This document shows, piece by piece, positions 18,118-26,014 of a DNA stretch of 64,000 nucleotides. Under the pieces are notes generated by a model that worked only from the letters and a program-made list of their open reading frames with translations, was not told the origin of the DNA and did no database searches. Each line of letters starts with the position of its first letter. Positions within the stretch are counted from its first letter, which is position 1. This DNA comes from Pseudomonas vancouverensis (GTDB taxonomy: Bacteria > Pseudomonadota > Gammaproteobacteria > Pseudomonadales > Pseudomonadaceae), in assembly GCF_004348895.1 (NCBI RefSeq), contig NZ_RRZK01000035.1:157937-221936 (forward strand), given 5' to 3'. A program made the position numbers and the translations under genes.

Positions 18118-19279
18118 GCTCTGGCCTCTGTTGATGGCCGGCAGTATTGGCGCGATGGGTGTAACGACAGCCTCCGCCGATGAGTACCAATTGTTGGTGG
18201 GTTCCTACACGGCCGGCACCAGCGAGGGTATCTATCGGCTGGCCTTCGACAGCGCCACCGGACAACTCAACCCCAAGCCTTTGCAAGTGATCAAGGCGCA
18301 GAATCCGTCCTGGCTGACCCTTTCGAAGGATCAGCGTCATCTGTTTGCGGTCAACGAAAATGGCCCCGGTCAGAACGACCCGGTAGGGCGTGTCAGCAGT
18401 TACGCCATCGATCCCAAGACCCATGAGTTGAGCCTGATCAGTCAGGTGCAAAGCCTGGGCGACGAGCCGACCCATTCAAGCCTCAGCGCCGACGCCAGCC
18501 ACCTGTTCGTCAGCAACTACTCGGTCGCCGAAGACCCGGGCGGTACGCTCGCGGTGTTGCCGGTGGCAGCGGATGGCAAGCTGCAAGCTGTGGTGCAGAT
18601 GAGGAGCCATCCTGCCAGCCGGGTCAATCCGGAGCGGCAGGCCTCGGCCCATGTGCACTCGACGATTCTTTCGCCCGACGGCCAGTACGTGTTCAGCAAT
18701 GACCTTGGCGCGGACAGGGTCTATGCCTATCGCTACGATCCCCAGGCTAACCCGCAGTTGCCGCTGACCCCGGCGACACCGCCGTTCGTGCAGTTACCGG
18801 CCGGTAGCGGTCCTCGGCATCTGTTGTTCAGCGCCGATGGCAAGCACGGCTGGCTGACCATGGAAATGAGCGCACAGGTCGCCGTATTCGATTACCACGA
18901 CGGTACGCTCGGGCAGACGCAAATGGTCGACCTGGCCGCCGGGCAACCGGTCTCGGACAAGGCGGCAGCAGCGCTGCATGCCTCGGTCGATGGCAAATTC
19001 CTCTATGTCAGCAACCGTGGCACGGCCAATCAGTTGCTGGTGTTCGCCATCGATCCGGCGACCGGGCACCTCAAGGAACTGCAACGTCGTTCAGTCGAGG
19101 GTGATCACCCGCGAGAGTTCACCCTCGACCCGAGTGGCAAGTTCCTGCTGATTGCCAACCAGAAGAGCAACCAGATTGTCATCGTCGAGCGCGATGCCAA
19201 GACCGGTCTTTTGGGCAAAACCGTGCAAAAACTGCCGATGGACGCGCCGAGCGATCTCAAGTTCTTGCTGCGTCAATAG
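18095..19279 (+). CDS. Lactonase family protein, exported (6-phosphogluconolactonase-like, YbhE type)
   Basis: A beta-propeller lactonase of about 394 residues. Repeated blades are visible (PSWLTLSKDQRHLFAVNE, DASHLFVSNY, HASVDGKFLYVSNRG, GKFLLIANQKSNQI). The family includes the cytosolic YbhE 6-phosphogluconolactonase and muconate-cycloisomerase-like proteins. Here a signal peptide (MRKLWPLLMAGSIGAMGVTT then ASA) points to export, so sugar-phosphate metabolism is doubtful and the real substrate is unknown. Candidate starts are ATG at 18095, 18098 and 18110; the last gives the cleanest signal peptide. The gene overlaps the DUF5629-like gene and is followed by a terminator. Confidence 0.82.
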   Translation: MMITRMRKLWPLLMAGSIGAMGVTTASADEYQLLVGSYTAGTSEGIYRLAFDSATGQLNPKPLQVIKAQNPSWLTLSKDQRHLFAVNENGPGQNDPVGRVSSYAIDPKTHELSLISQVQSLGDEPTHSSLSADASHLFVSNYSVAEDPGGTLAVLPVAADGKLQAVVQMRSHPASRVNPERQASAHVHSTILSPDGQYVFSNDLGADRVYAYRYDPQANPQLPLTPATPPFVQLPAGSGPRHLLFSADGKHGWLTMEMSAQVAVFDYHDGTLGQTQMVDLAAGQPVSDKAAAALHASVDGKFLYVSNRGTANQLLVFAIDPATGHLKELQRRSVEGDHPREFTLDPSGKFLLIANQKSNQIVIVERDAKTGLLGKTVQKLPMDAPSDLKFLLRQ

Positions 19280-19282
19280 GCC

Positions 19283-19314
19283 GCAGGCCCCGGTTGATGG
19301 GGCCTGCCGCTTTT
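19283..19314 (+). terminator. Probable terminator after lactonase gene
   Basis: The nine-base stem GCAGGCCCC...GGGGCCTGC with a seven-base loop is followed by CGCTTTT, a short T run. Confidence 0.65.
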
Positions 19315-19433
19315 ATCAATGACGCTGATATCTGGTACTGCTACAAAGCATTTCAAGGCATGGACCCTCGAGGGTTAAGTTTGCTTCACGGCCCCACCGG
19401 GCAAACAAGCCAACTGAATCCGAGGACTGCACC

Positions 19434-19613
19434 ATGAACTTCAACATCTTCTCCGTCATCGCCGCTTCCGCCATTTCCGCCACCGTTGCCCTGCCAGCCA
19501 GTGCCAACGTCGAAATCAGCGACAAAAAAGCCCACACCCAAAGCTACACCCAGAAATACCTGCAACAGAGCGCCAACTTCTACGCCGCACTGGATCACAA
19601 AACCCACGCCTGA
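19434..19613 (+). CDS. Small exported peptide (59 aa)
   Basis: A 59-residue open frame with a strong Shine-Dalgarno (GAGGA at 19422-19426, seven bases before the ATG) and a clean signal peptide: MNFNIFSVIAASAISATVAL followed by PASA, with cleavage expected after residue 24. The mature part is about 35 residues, rich in Q, S, T, K and H, ending HKTHA. I do not recognise a family. It stands alone between the lactonase terminator and a palindromic repeat. The good ribosome-binding site and signal peptide make it more than a chance frame. Confidence 0.65.
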   Translation: MNFNIFSVIAASAISATVALPASANVEISDKKAHTQSYTQKYLQQSANFYAALDHKTHA

Positions 19614-19632
19614 GCGTTAATCCCTGCAGCCT

Positions 19633-19709
19633 TTATGCAGGAGCGAACTCACTGAATGATCGACGGCATTTATGTCGGAAGTGATCAGAGTGAAGTCGCT
19701 CCTGCATAA
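19633..19709. repeat. Inverted repeat, REP-like
   Basis: Fourteen bases (TTATGCAGGAGCGA, 19633-19646) recur as the exact reverse complement at 19696-19709, with a 49-base interval. The core GGAGCGA resembles REP elements but the flanks differ from the other REPs in the window. Confidence 0.75.
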
Positions 19710-19859
19710 CGCGTTTCTGCTTCATAGCTTTTCTTTAAGTGCGCAATACATTGGCTTAATGATCAACCCGGCTGATGGTCACTATGAAAAACACTGAGTG
19801 GTGGCTGAAGCGGTTTTGATCGAATCTGTGGGCATTGAAACCTGCCTGCGGAGAACGAC

Positions 19860-20072
19860 ATGGCCAGCGCAATCCTTACCTCTGCCAAACACGGCGCCTA
19901 TGTGGCGATCGGTCTTTACCTAGCCCTGGTGCTGGTGGTCAGTATTTCCGCGCAGACGCAACACAGCTTCGAAGCGCCGATTCAGGTCGCTCACCCCGGC
20001 ATCCAGTTTGAACACCGCTCGCTGCAAGCAACGGCCGACTCGGCTGAAATCGCGGGAGTCGTCGGGCTATGA
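19860..20072 (+). CDS. Small membrane-anchored or exported protein (70 aa)
   Basis: A 70-residue protein with one hydrophobic segment (YVAIGLYLALVLVVSISA, about residues 14-31), followed by a short polar tail. The segment could be an uncleaved signal anchor or a signal peptide. A Shine-Dalgarno (GGAGAACGAC) precedes the ATG. The stop overlaps the next start by four bases (ATGA), so it forms a small two-gene operon with the 85-residue protein. No family is recognised. Confidence 0.65.
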   Translation: MASAILTSAKHGAYVAIGLYLALVLVVSISAQTQHSFEAPIQVAHPGIQFEHRSLQATADSAEIAGVVGL

Positions 20073-20326
20073 AAGGGCGCAGATTCTGGGTCATTGCCTT
20101 CCTGGCGCTGATGACCAACGGCACCTCGTTGCTGGGAATGGGGCAGGGCTCGGCAGGTTCGGTCGCACGGACCATAGAGGCCAATCACAACATCGCGCGC
20201 AACATTGAAAACGCCAAGGCCAAGGAAATGATGGCCGGCAACCCGCCGATCAAGAGTGAAAGCGTAGCGTTCGGCCCGTTTCAGGTGGATTGCTCGGCGA
20301 TCGGTATGTGCCAGGTGTTGGCTTGA
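20069..20326 (+). CDS. Small exported protein (85 aa) coupled to the preceding gene
   Basis: An 85-residue protein with an N-terminal hydrophobic segment (RRFWVIAFLALMTNGTSLLG), probably a signal peptide or anchor. The rest has a helical, lysine/alanine-containing middle (NIARNIENAKAKEMM) and a C-terminal region with two cysteines (VDCSAIGMC), which could form a disulfide outside the cytoplasm. It begins inside the stop codon of the preceding gene. I do not recognise either protein; coupling suggests that they act together. Confidence 0.65.
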   Translation: MKGRRFWVIAFLALMTNGTSLLGMGQGSAGSVARTIEANHNIARNIENAKAKEMMAGNPPIKSESVAFGPFQVDCSAIGMCQVLA

Positions 20327-20350
20327 ACTCAAGCAGCCACCCGCCGCTTT

Positions 20351-20473
20351 TGTGGCGAGGGAGCTTGCTCCCGTTCGGCTGCGCAGCAGTCGCAAAACCG
20401 ATTGATGAGGGTGGCCTGAAAAAGTGAAGCGGGGCCGCTTCGCAGCCCAGCGGGAGCAAGCTCCCTCGCCACA
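20351..20473. repeat. REPIN, second REP family
   Basis: TGTGGCGAGGGAGCTTGCTC followed by CCG at 20351-20373 recurs as its exact reverse complement at 20451-20473, giving a 123-base palindromic unit. The sequence type (GGCGAGGGAGCTTGCTCCC) differs from the GGGAGCGAGCTTGCTCGC type elsewhere. Confidence 0.88.
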
Positions 20474-20484
20474 GGGGTGTTGGC

Positions 20485-21081
20485 TTATTTGCGCATCACA
20501 GCGGTGAACAAATCCGACTCGAGGAACCGCTGCAACCATGTCTGTAAGCGCCGATAGGGCGTCTGCGCAAACCATTCGCGATCCACATGGGCGAACTGGC
20601 GTATGAACGGCATCAGCGCCACATCGGCCAGGCTCGGATGATCGGCCAGTAAAAAGTCGCGCCCCTCCAGCAATTCGTCCAGCCGGTGCAAAATCACTTC
20701 GCCTTCAGCGCGATAAGCCTCCATCGGCTGCTCGGGATAGCGCTCGGCGTATTTGTAGCGATTCAAGTGCACCTTGAACACCTGATCGTTCTGTTCGATC
20801 AGCCCATTGATTTGCGCGGCGGCGGCAGGATCACGCTTGAGCAACCAGTCCATCGGATCGTTCTGCGCCAGGGCCCAACGCATGATGTCCAGGCTCTCCT
20901 CGATCACCAGATCGCCGGCGCTCAGCACTGGCACCGTGCCTTTTGCTGATAGCGCGAGCATTTCCGCGGGTTTGGCTTTCAGGCTGACTTCAACGATATC
21001 AACCTCAACGCCTGAATAGCGCAGAGCCATGCGCGCACGCATGGCGTAGGGGCAGCGACGGAAGGAATAGAGTGTGTTCAT
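20485..21081 (-). CDS. Glutathione S-transferase-like protein
   Basis: A 198-residue protein with an N-terminal thioredoxin-fold GST domain (MNTLYSFRRCPYAMRARMAL, about 1-75, with the CPYA active-site motif) and an all-helical C-terminal domain. CPYA at this position is typical of omega/beta-like or glutaredoxin-like GSTs, and the sequence KGTVPVLSAGDLVIEES is the usual glutathione-binding element (cis-proline V-P-V, E-S). Its ATG overlaps the sbcC stop (ATGA), so it is cotranscribed with sbcDC. The substrate is unknown. Confidence 0.88.
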   Translation of the reverse strand: MNTLYSFRRCPYAMRARMALRYSGVEVDIVEVSLKAKPAEMLALSAKGTVPVLSAGDLVIEESLDIMRWALAQNDPMDWLLKRDPAAAAQINGLIEQNDQVFKVHLNRYKYAERYPEQPMEAYRAEGEVILHRLDELLEGRDFLLADHPSLADVALMPFIRQFAHVDREWFAQTPYRRLQTWLQRFLESDLFTAVMRK

Positions 21082-24000
21082 TTCACCTCCAGGGTACTCA
21101 GGCCGTTGCCTTGGCGGCGCACCTGTATCTGCACCGGAATCCGTTCATGCATTTCCTGTACGTGAGAAATCACCGCGACCTTGCGCCCTTGAGCCTGCAA
21201 GCCGTCGAGGGCATCCATCGCCAGTTGCAGGGATTCCGGATCGAGGCTGCCGAAACCTTCGTCGATGAACAGCGATTCGATTTTCAAGGTGCTCGAGGCC
21301 ATGGAGGCCAGACCCAGCGCCAGTGCCAGCGACACCAGGAAGGTCTCGCCACCGGACAACGAATGCACCGAGCGCAGTTCGTCGCCCATCTCGGTGTCCA
21401 TCACCAGCAAACCCAACATGCTGCCGCCGCGCTTGAGGCGATAGCGGCGCACCAGTTGGCGCAGCTGAACGTTGGCGTGGTGCACCAGCAGATCGAGGTT
21501 GTAGGCCTGGGCGATCTTGCGGAAGGTGTCACCGGTGGCCGAACCGATCAACGCGTTCAATCGTGCCCAGCGCTGGTATTCGTTGTAGGCATCGGTGATT
21601 TGCTGCGCCAGCGCCTGATTGGCATTGCGCCGACGCTGGTCTTCGGCCTGCTCAGCGCGTAGTTCCGCGCATTGCTGTTCGCTGATGGCGAACTTGTTTT
21701 GCAGATCGGTCAGGGCTGTAGCGAGCTGCTCGGCGTCGAGATTGCCGTTGTGCCGGGCCTGATGCTCGAGCAGGCGCTGATCACGCTCCTGCACCAGGAC
21801 CTGCGACTGTTCGATGGCTTTTTCGTTTTGCTGCAAGCGTTGGCGCAGCTCGCTGACTTGCGCATCGTCGGTCAGCAGCAGGGCTTCGAGGCCGCCGTCG
21901 TCGAGTTCCGGGTGTCGGCCGCGCCAGTCGGCAATTTTGTCGGTGAGATCGCGATCTTCGATTTCCAGTGCCTGCAGGCGTTCCTGTTGGGCTTTGAGCT
22001 CGGTGGTGGTTTGTACTAGCTGTGTGCGTACCGCTTGCAGCTCGTTTGCCCTGCTCGACTCGGCGCTCCGTGCCTGTTCGATGGCCTGTTCCAGTCCTTG
22101 CTGCCAGTGCTCGGCGCTGCTGTGTTCACCCAGCAATTGCGCGAGCCTTTGCTGGCAAGCCATCTGCTGGTCGGTCAGCTCAGTCAACTGTTGCGCGGCG
22201 GCTCGCAGCTGTTGCTCGCGGGTCTGCTGGCGATCCAGTTCTTTTTCAAGGGTTTGCTGACGCTGTTGCTGCTCGGCCACCTCTTCCTTTTGTTGGTCGA
22301 GCTGGGTCAGGCGTTCGGCAATCTGGCGATCCAGTTGCATGAAGGTATTCGCAGGTTCGGTACGCAGCGCTTCGAGTGTTTCTCTCGGCAGTACGCTGGC
22401 GAAGGCCGCGAGCTCTTCGTCGAGGCGCTGGCGATCGCTACCCAGTTCCCGTTGCTGATTACTCAGGTGCTGGGCCGCTTGCTGATGCGCGGTTTCGGCC
22501 TGGCGCAATTGTTGGGTCAGGCGTGCGGCGTCCTGTTGCAGCGTGAGCAGGGCGCGCTGACGTTGCTCGTCCTGAGTGATGCTCTGGTTCAACTGATCGT
22601 TGTGCCGGGTCAGCCAGGCCTCTTGCTTTGCTGTCTCCAGCTCCAGCAGTTGAGCGGCCAGCGGATGAGCGTTGAAACTCGGCGCGAGGGCTTGTTGCTG
22701 GGCGATCAACTGCTCCTGTTGCTGCAGCAGTTCCTTTTGCCGGGCAATGACGCCACCGACCTCGGCGCGCAGCTCGGTGATTTTTTCCTTGAGCTGATCG
22801 ACCGCCTGTTGCGCGCTGGCCTGCTCGTTTACATCGTGGCGACCTAGGCTTTGCAGCAGCGCTTCGGGCTGATGATACGGGTGCTCGTGACTACCGCAGA
22901 CCGGGCACGGCTGGTCATCCTGCAATTGCGTGCGCAGCTCTTCGACACTGGCACTGCGCGCCAGACGCTGGCGCTCGAGCAGGTCGCGGGTGACGTTGAG
23001 CGTCTGTTCGGCGACTGTCAGTTCGGCCTTGGTTTTCACCCCGTCCTGGGTCAGGCGCTCGCGCTCCTGTTGTGCGGCGAGTTGCCGTTGTTGCAGGTCG
23101 GCGCCACGGACGTCCAGTTCCTGCTGGCTGCTCCACAGGCGCGTCAGGTCTTCGATGGCGCGCAACTGTTTGCGGTTGTCCTGCAACAGGTTGCCGAGGA
23201 TACCGATCTGTTCGGCCACGGCGTCCGGTTCGGCGCCGGCCTCCTGGAACAGGACTTCGAGTTGCTGCTTTTGCGATGCCAGCGCTTCGGCGCTGTGCTG
23301 GGCGCTTTGTTCGAGACTGGCCAGTTCAGTCTGACCCTTGTTCAATCGGTTGCCGATCAACATCAACTGTTGCAGGCGATCCCGATAAGCATTCCATGCA
23401 TCGCTGAGCGGTGCCAGATGAGCGCTTTGCTCAAGTTCGCCGGCGATGCGTTGCAAACGCTCGGCGACCTGGGCCTGCTTTTCCTGCAAGGCTTGAATCG
23501 CGCTCTGGCCTTGGCTGAATGCCAGTTGCGCATTGTCCCGGGCCTCGGCGCTGACGGTGGCCTCCTTGCCCAGACGGGCGAGGGTGCTTTGCTCTTCGAA
23601 GGCCTGGCGCAATAGCGGCGCACTGTCGTTTTGCCGTTGTTGCGCCTCGCTCAGGGCGATCCGCGACGTGCCGAGCTGTTGTTCCAGCAACGTCTGCCGC
23701 TCGGTCAGTTCAAGCTGTTGGCGGGTGTGAGCGCTAATCTGCGCAGCCAATGGCGTCAGCAGTGCATCGAGTTCAGTCTTGCGGGCGAACTGGTGCCGTT
23801 GTGGGGCGAGCTGTTCCAGCCTGGTCAGCTTCAGACGCTCGCCAGCCAGGCTCTCCCAGTGCTGTTGCGCACTGTGCAATTGCTCGGACGCGGCAAGTTG
23901 ACTGTCCTGCAACTGACGCAATTCCTTGAGCCAGGTGTGCTGCTGTTCAAGCTGTTTGAGCTGGGCCTGTTGCAACTTGAGTTGCTGCTGCGCGGCATTG

Positions 24001-24719
24001 AAGCGCTCGTCGAGTTCGGCTCGGGCTTCAGGCGCCAGGGGCGTCACACCGGTGGCCTGATCCTGAAGCAGTTTGTGCGCCTCGCGGGCTTCCTTGGTCT
24101 TGTCGAAGGCGCGACGACCCAGGCGTGTGTAGAGCGCGGTGTCGGTGAGTTTTTCCAGCAGTTCGCTGCGGTCGTTGTCGTCGGCCTTGAGAAAGGCGCT
24201 GAACTCGCTCTGCGCCAGCAGCACCGCACGGGTGAACTGTTCGAAATTCAAACCCAGGGCGGCTTCGAGCTGGGTTTTGTACTCGCCTTTCTGACTGGCC
24301 AGCAACTGATCCTGATCGATGTCACGCAGGCTCTGACGGCTGGCCTGCAGCTTGCCGGCGGCCTTTTCGCGGGCGCGGTTGGCTTCCCAGCGTGCCCGGT
24401 AACGACGCCCGTCGACCCCGACGAAGTCCACTTCGGCAAAGCCCTCACCGGTGCCGCGACGCAGCAGGGTGCGCGGGTCGCCGGTGCCGATTTCGCCGTC
24501 GGCGTCCGGCACCTTGGCGTCGCGCCCGGTGTTGTTCAGGCGCGGCACGGCACCGAACAGTGCCAGGCACAGGGCATCGAGCAAGGTACTTTTGCCGGCG
24601 CCGGTGGGTCCGGTGATGGCGAACAGACCGGCGCTGGCCAGGGGCTCGGCGGTGAAATCGATTTCAAATGGCCCGGCCAGGGAGGCGAGGTTCTTCAGGC
24701 GGATCGCGAGGATCTTCAT
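21078..24719 (-). CDS. sbcC: Exonuclease SbcCD, ATPase subunit SbcC
   Basis: A 1213-residue SMC-like ATPase that works with SbcD to cleave hairpin and palindromic DNA. Walker A (GPTGAGKSTLLDAL) lies near residue 36, and the signature motif (SLSGGETFLVSLALALGLA) and Walker B-type region (LFIDEGFGSLD) are near the C terminus. Between them is a long glutamine-rich coiled coil with a central zinc hook (CPVCGSHEHPYH). The length is in the usual range. The gene overlaps sbcD upstream and the GST gene downstream, forming a tight operon. The abundant REP palindromes around it are the type of structure SbcCD acts on. Confidence 0.96.
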   Translation of the reverse strand: MKILAIRLKNLASLAGPFEIDFTAEPLASAGLFAITGPTGAGKSTLLDALCLALFGAVPRLNNTGRDAKVPDADGEIGTGDPRTLLRRGTGEGFAEVDFVGVDGRRYRARWEANRAREKAAGKLQASRQSLRDIDQDQLLASQKGEYKTQLEAALGLNFEQFTRAVLLAQSEFSAFLKADDNDRSELLEKLTDTALYTRLGRRAFDKTKEAREAHKLLQDQATGVTPLAPEARAELDERFNAAQQQLKLQQAQLKQLEQQHTWLKELRQLQDSQLAASEQLHSAQQHWESLAGERLKLTRLEQLAPQRHQFARKTELDALLTPLAAQISAHTRQQLELTERQTLLEQQLGTSRIALSEAQQRQNDSAPLLRQAFEEQSTLARLGKEATVSAEARDNAQLAFSQGQSAIQALQEKQAQVAERLQRIAGELEQSAHLAPLSDAWNAYRDRLQQLMLIGNRLNKGQTELASLEQSAQHSAEALASQKQQLEVLFQEAGAEPDAVAEQIGILGNLLQDNRKQLRAIEDLTRLWSSQQELDVRGADLQQRQLAAQQERERLTQDGVKTKAELTVAEQTLNVTRDLLERQRLARSASVEELRTQLQDDQPCPVCGSHEHPYHQPEALLQSLGRHDVNEQASAQQAVDQLKEKITELRAEVGGVIARQKELLQQQEQLIAQQQALAPSFNAHPLAAQLLELETAKQEAWLTRHNDQLNQSITQDEQRQRALLTLQQDAARLTQQLRQAETAHQQAAQHLSNQQRELGSDRQRLDEELAAFASVLPRETLEALRTEPANTFMQLDRQIAERLTQLDQQKEEVAEQQQRQQTLEKELDRQQTREQQLRAAAQQLTELTDQQMACQQRLAQLLGEHSSAEHWQQGLEQAIEQARSAESSRANELQAVRTQLVQTTTELKAQQERLQALEIEDRDLTDKIADWRGRHPELDDGGLEALLLTDDAQVSELRQRLQQNEKAIEQSQVLVQERDQRLLEHQARHNGNLDAEQLATALTDLQNKFAISEQQCAELRAEQAEDQRRRNANQALAQQITDAYNEYQRWARLNALIGSATGDTFRKIAQAYNLDLLVHHANVQLRQLVRRYRLKRGGSMLGLLVMDTEMGDELRSVHSLSGGETFLVSLALALGLASMASSTLKIESLFIDEGFGSLDPESLQLAMDALDGLQAQGRKVAVISHVQEMHERIPVQIQVRRQGNGLSTLEVK

Positions 24720-25960
24720 GGTTGTTCGCTCTCCATCTGTACGTCCTGCAACAGCTCGGCAAAATCCTTGAGGGTTTGTTCGTCGACTTCACTGCCGTAG
24801 TTGTCCTGCCAGGCACGGCTGAACAATTCCTGGGGCGTAAGCTGATCCAGTTCGATCAGTGCGTTGCCTTCGTCGCCGTTTTCACGGCTGCCGTTGCCGG
24901 CATATTCGGCGGCAATGCGCACCAGGCGCACCGCTTTGCCTTGCAGGGCGGTTTCAATCTGGTTGCGCAGGTCGGGCTGCGGCTCGTCGAGGCGCACCCG
25001 CACTTCCAGCCATGGCTGACGCTGGATGTCGGCCAGCAGGTCGATGTTCGGCAAGTCTGCCAGTTGCAGGAGGATGTCAGCCAGCGGCGCCGGGCCGATG
25101 CGTTGCAGATTGACTGCGCGGGGGATGAGTTTGGGCTCGACGCTGACCAGGGTTTCGCCATCGAGCTTGATGTCGAGAATCTGGTGTTGATAGCTGATCT
25201 CGGAAAACGACAGCGGAATCGGCGAACCGCTATAACGAATTCGCTCTTCGCCGTTGACCTTCTGCGGCTTGTGCAGGTGTCCCAGGGCAACATAACTGAT
25301 ACTCGGTCCGAACAAACTGGCGGGCAGCGCCTCGGCGTTGCCGATGATCAGGCTGCGTTCGGAGTCTTCCGACACCGAGCCGCCGGCCATGTGTGCGTGA
25401 CTGATGGCGATCAGCGCCTGACCTGGCTGGCGCTTGGTATTTGCCGCGGCAATCAGCCATTCGTGCACTTGGCCGATGCCACGCAAGTAGTTGTCACCCA
25501 GATGCGCACCGGTCACTTCGGCCGGGCGCAGGAACGGCAACGCCAGGCACCAGCCGGCAATCGCACCGCTGGCGTCCGGCAAGGGCAGCAACAAGCGTTC
25601 GGCATCCAGTTGGCCGTCATCGAGCCACAGCACACGGCCCAGCGCGTGGGTGTGCAAGCGGCGCATCAAGGGCGCGGGCAGTTCGATGCGGGAGCCGGAG
25701 TCGTGGTTGCCGGCGATCATCACGATGGTCAGCAGCGGCTGCTGGTCGTGGGCGCTGACGATGAAGTCGTAAAGGCGTTCCTGGGCTTTTACCGGCGGAT
25801 TCACCGTGTCGAAGATGTCACCGGCGATCAGCAGCACGTCCGGTTGATCCAGCTTGAGCTGGCGCAGCAGCCAGTCGAGAAAACAGCCGTGCTCGAAGTC
25901 GCGATCCTGGCCATGCAGGTTCTGCCCGAGGTGCCAGTCGGAGGTGTGAAACAGACGCAT
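24716..25960 (-). CDS. sbcD: Exonuclease SbcCD, nuclease subunit SbcD
   Basis: A 414-residue Mre11-type metallophosphoesterase. The metal-binding motifs are DWHLGQ near residue 8, IAGDIFDT near 47, and GNHDSGSR near 84, followed by later histidines (HAHMAGG and GHLHKPQ). It pairs with the SbcC ATPase to resect and nick double-strand ends and hairpins. The start at ATG 25960 (MRLFHTSDWHLG) is preferred over 25972 because the family begins so. It overlaps sbcC by four bases. Confidence 0.95.
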   Translation of the reverse strand: MRLFHTSDWHLGQNLHGQDRDFEHGCFLDWLLRQLKLDQPDVLLIAGDIFDTVNPPVKAQERLYDFIVSAHDQQPLLTIVMIAGNHDSGSRIELPAPLMRRLHTHALGRVLWLDDGQLDAERLLLPLPDASGAIAGWCLALPFLRPAEVTGAHLGDNYLRGIGQVHEWLIAAANTKRQPGQALIAISHAHMAGGSVSEDSERSLIIGNAEALPASLFGPSISYVALGHLHKPQKVNGEERIRYSGSPIPLSFSEISYQHQILDIKLDGETLVSVEPKLIPRAVNLQRIGPAPLADILLQLADLPNIDLLADIQRQPWLEVRVRLDEPQPDLRNQIETALQGKAVRLVRIAAEYAGNGSRENGDEGNALIELDQLTPQELFSRAWQDNYGSEVDEQTLKDFAELLQDVQMESEQP

Positions 25961-26014
25961 GAGCAATTCCATACAGAAGCAGCGGTCGCGTCAGACACGG
26001 CCGCTGCTTTTTGA

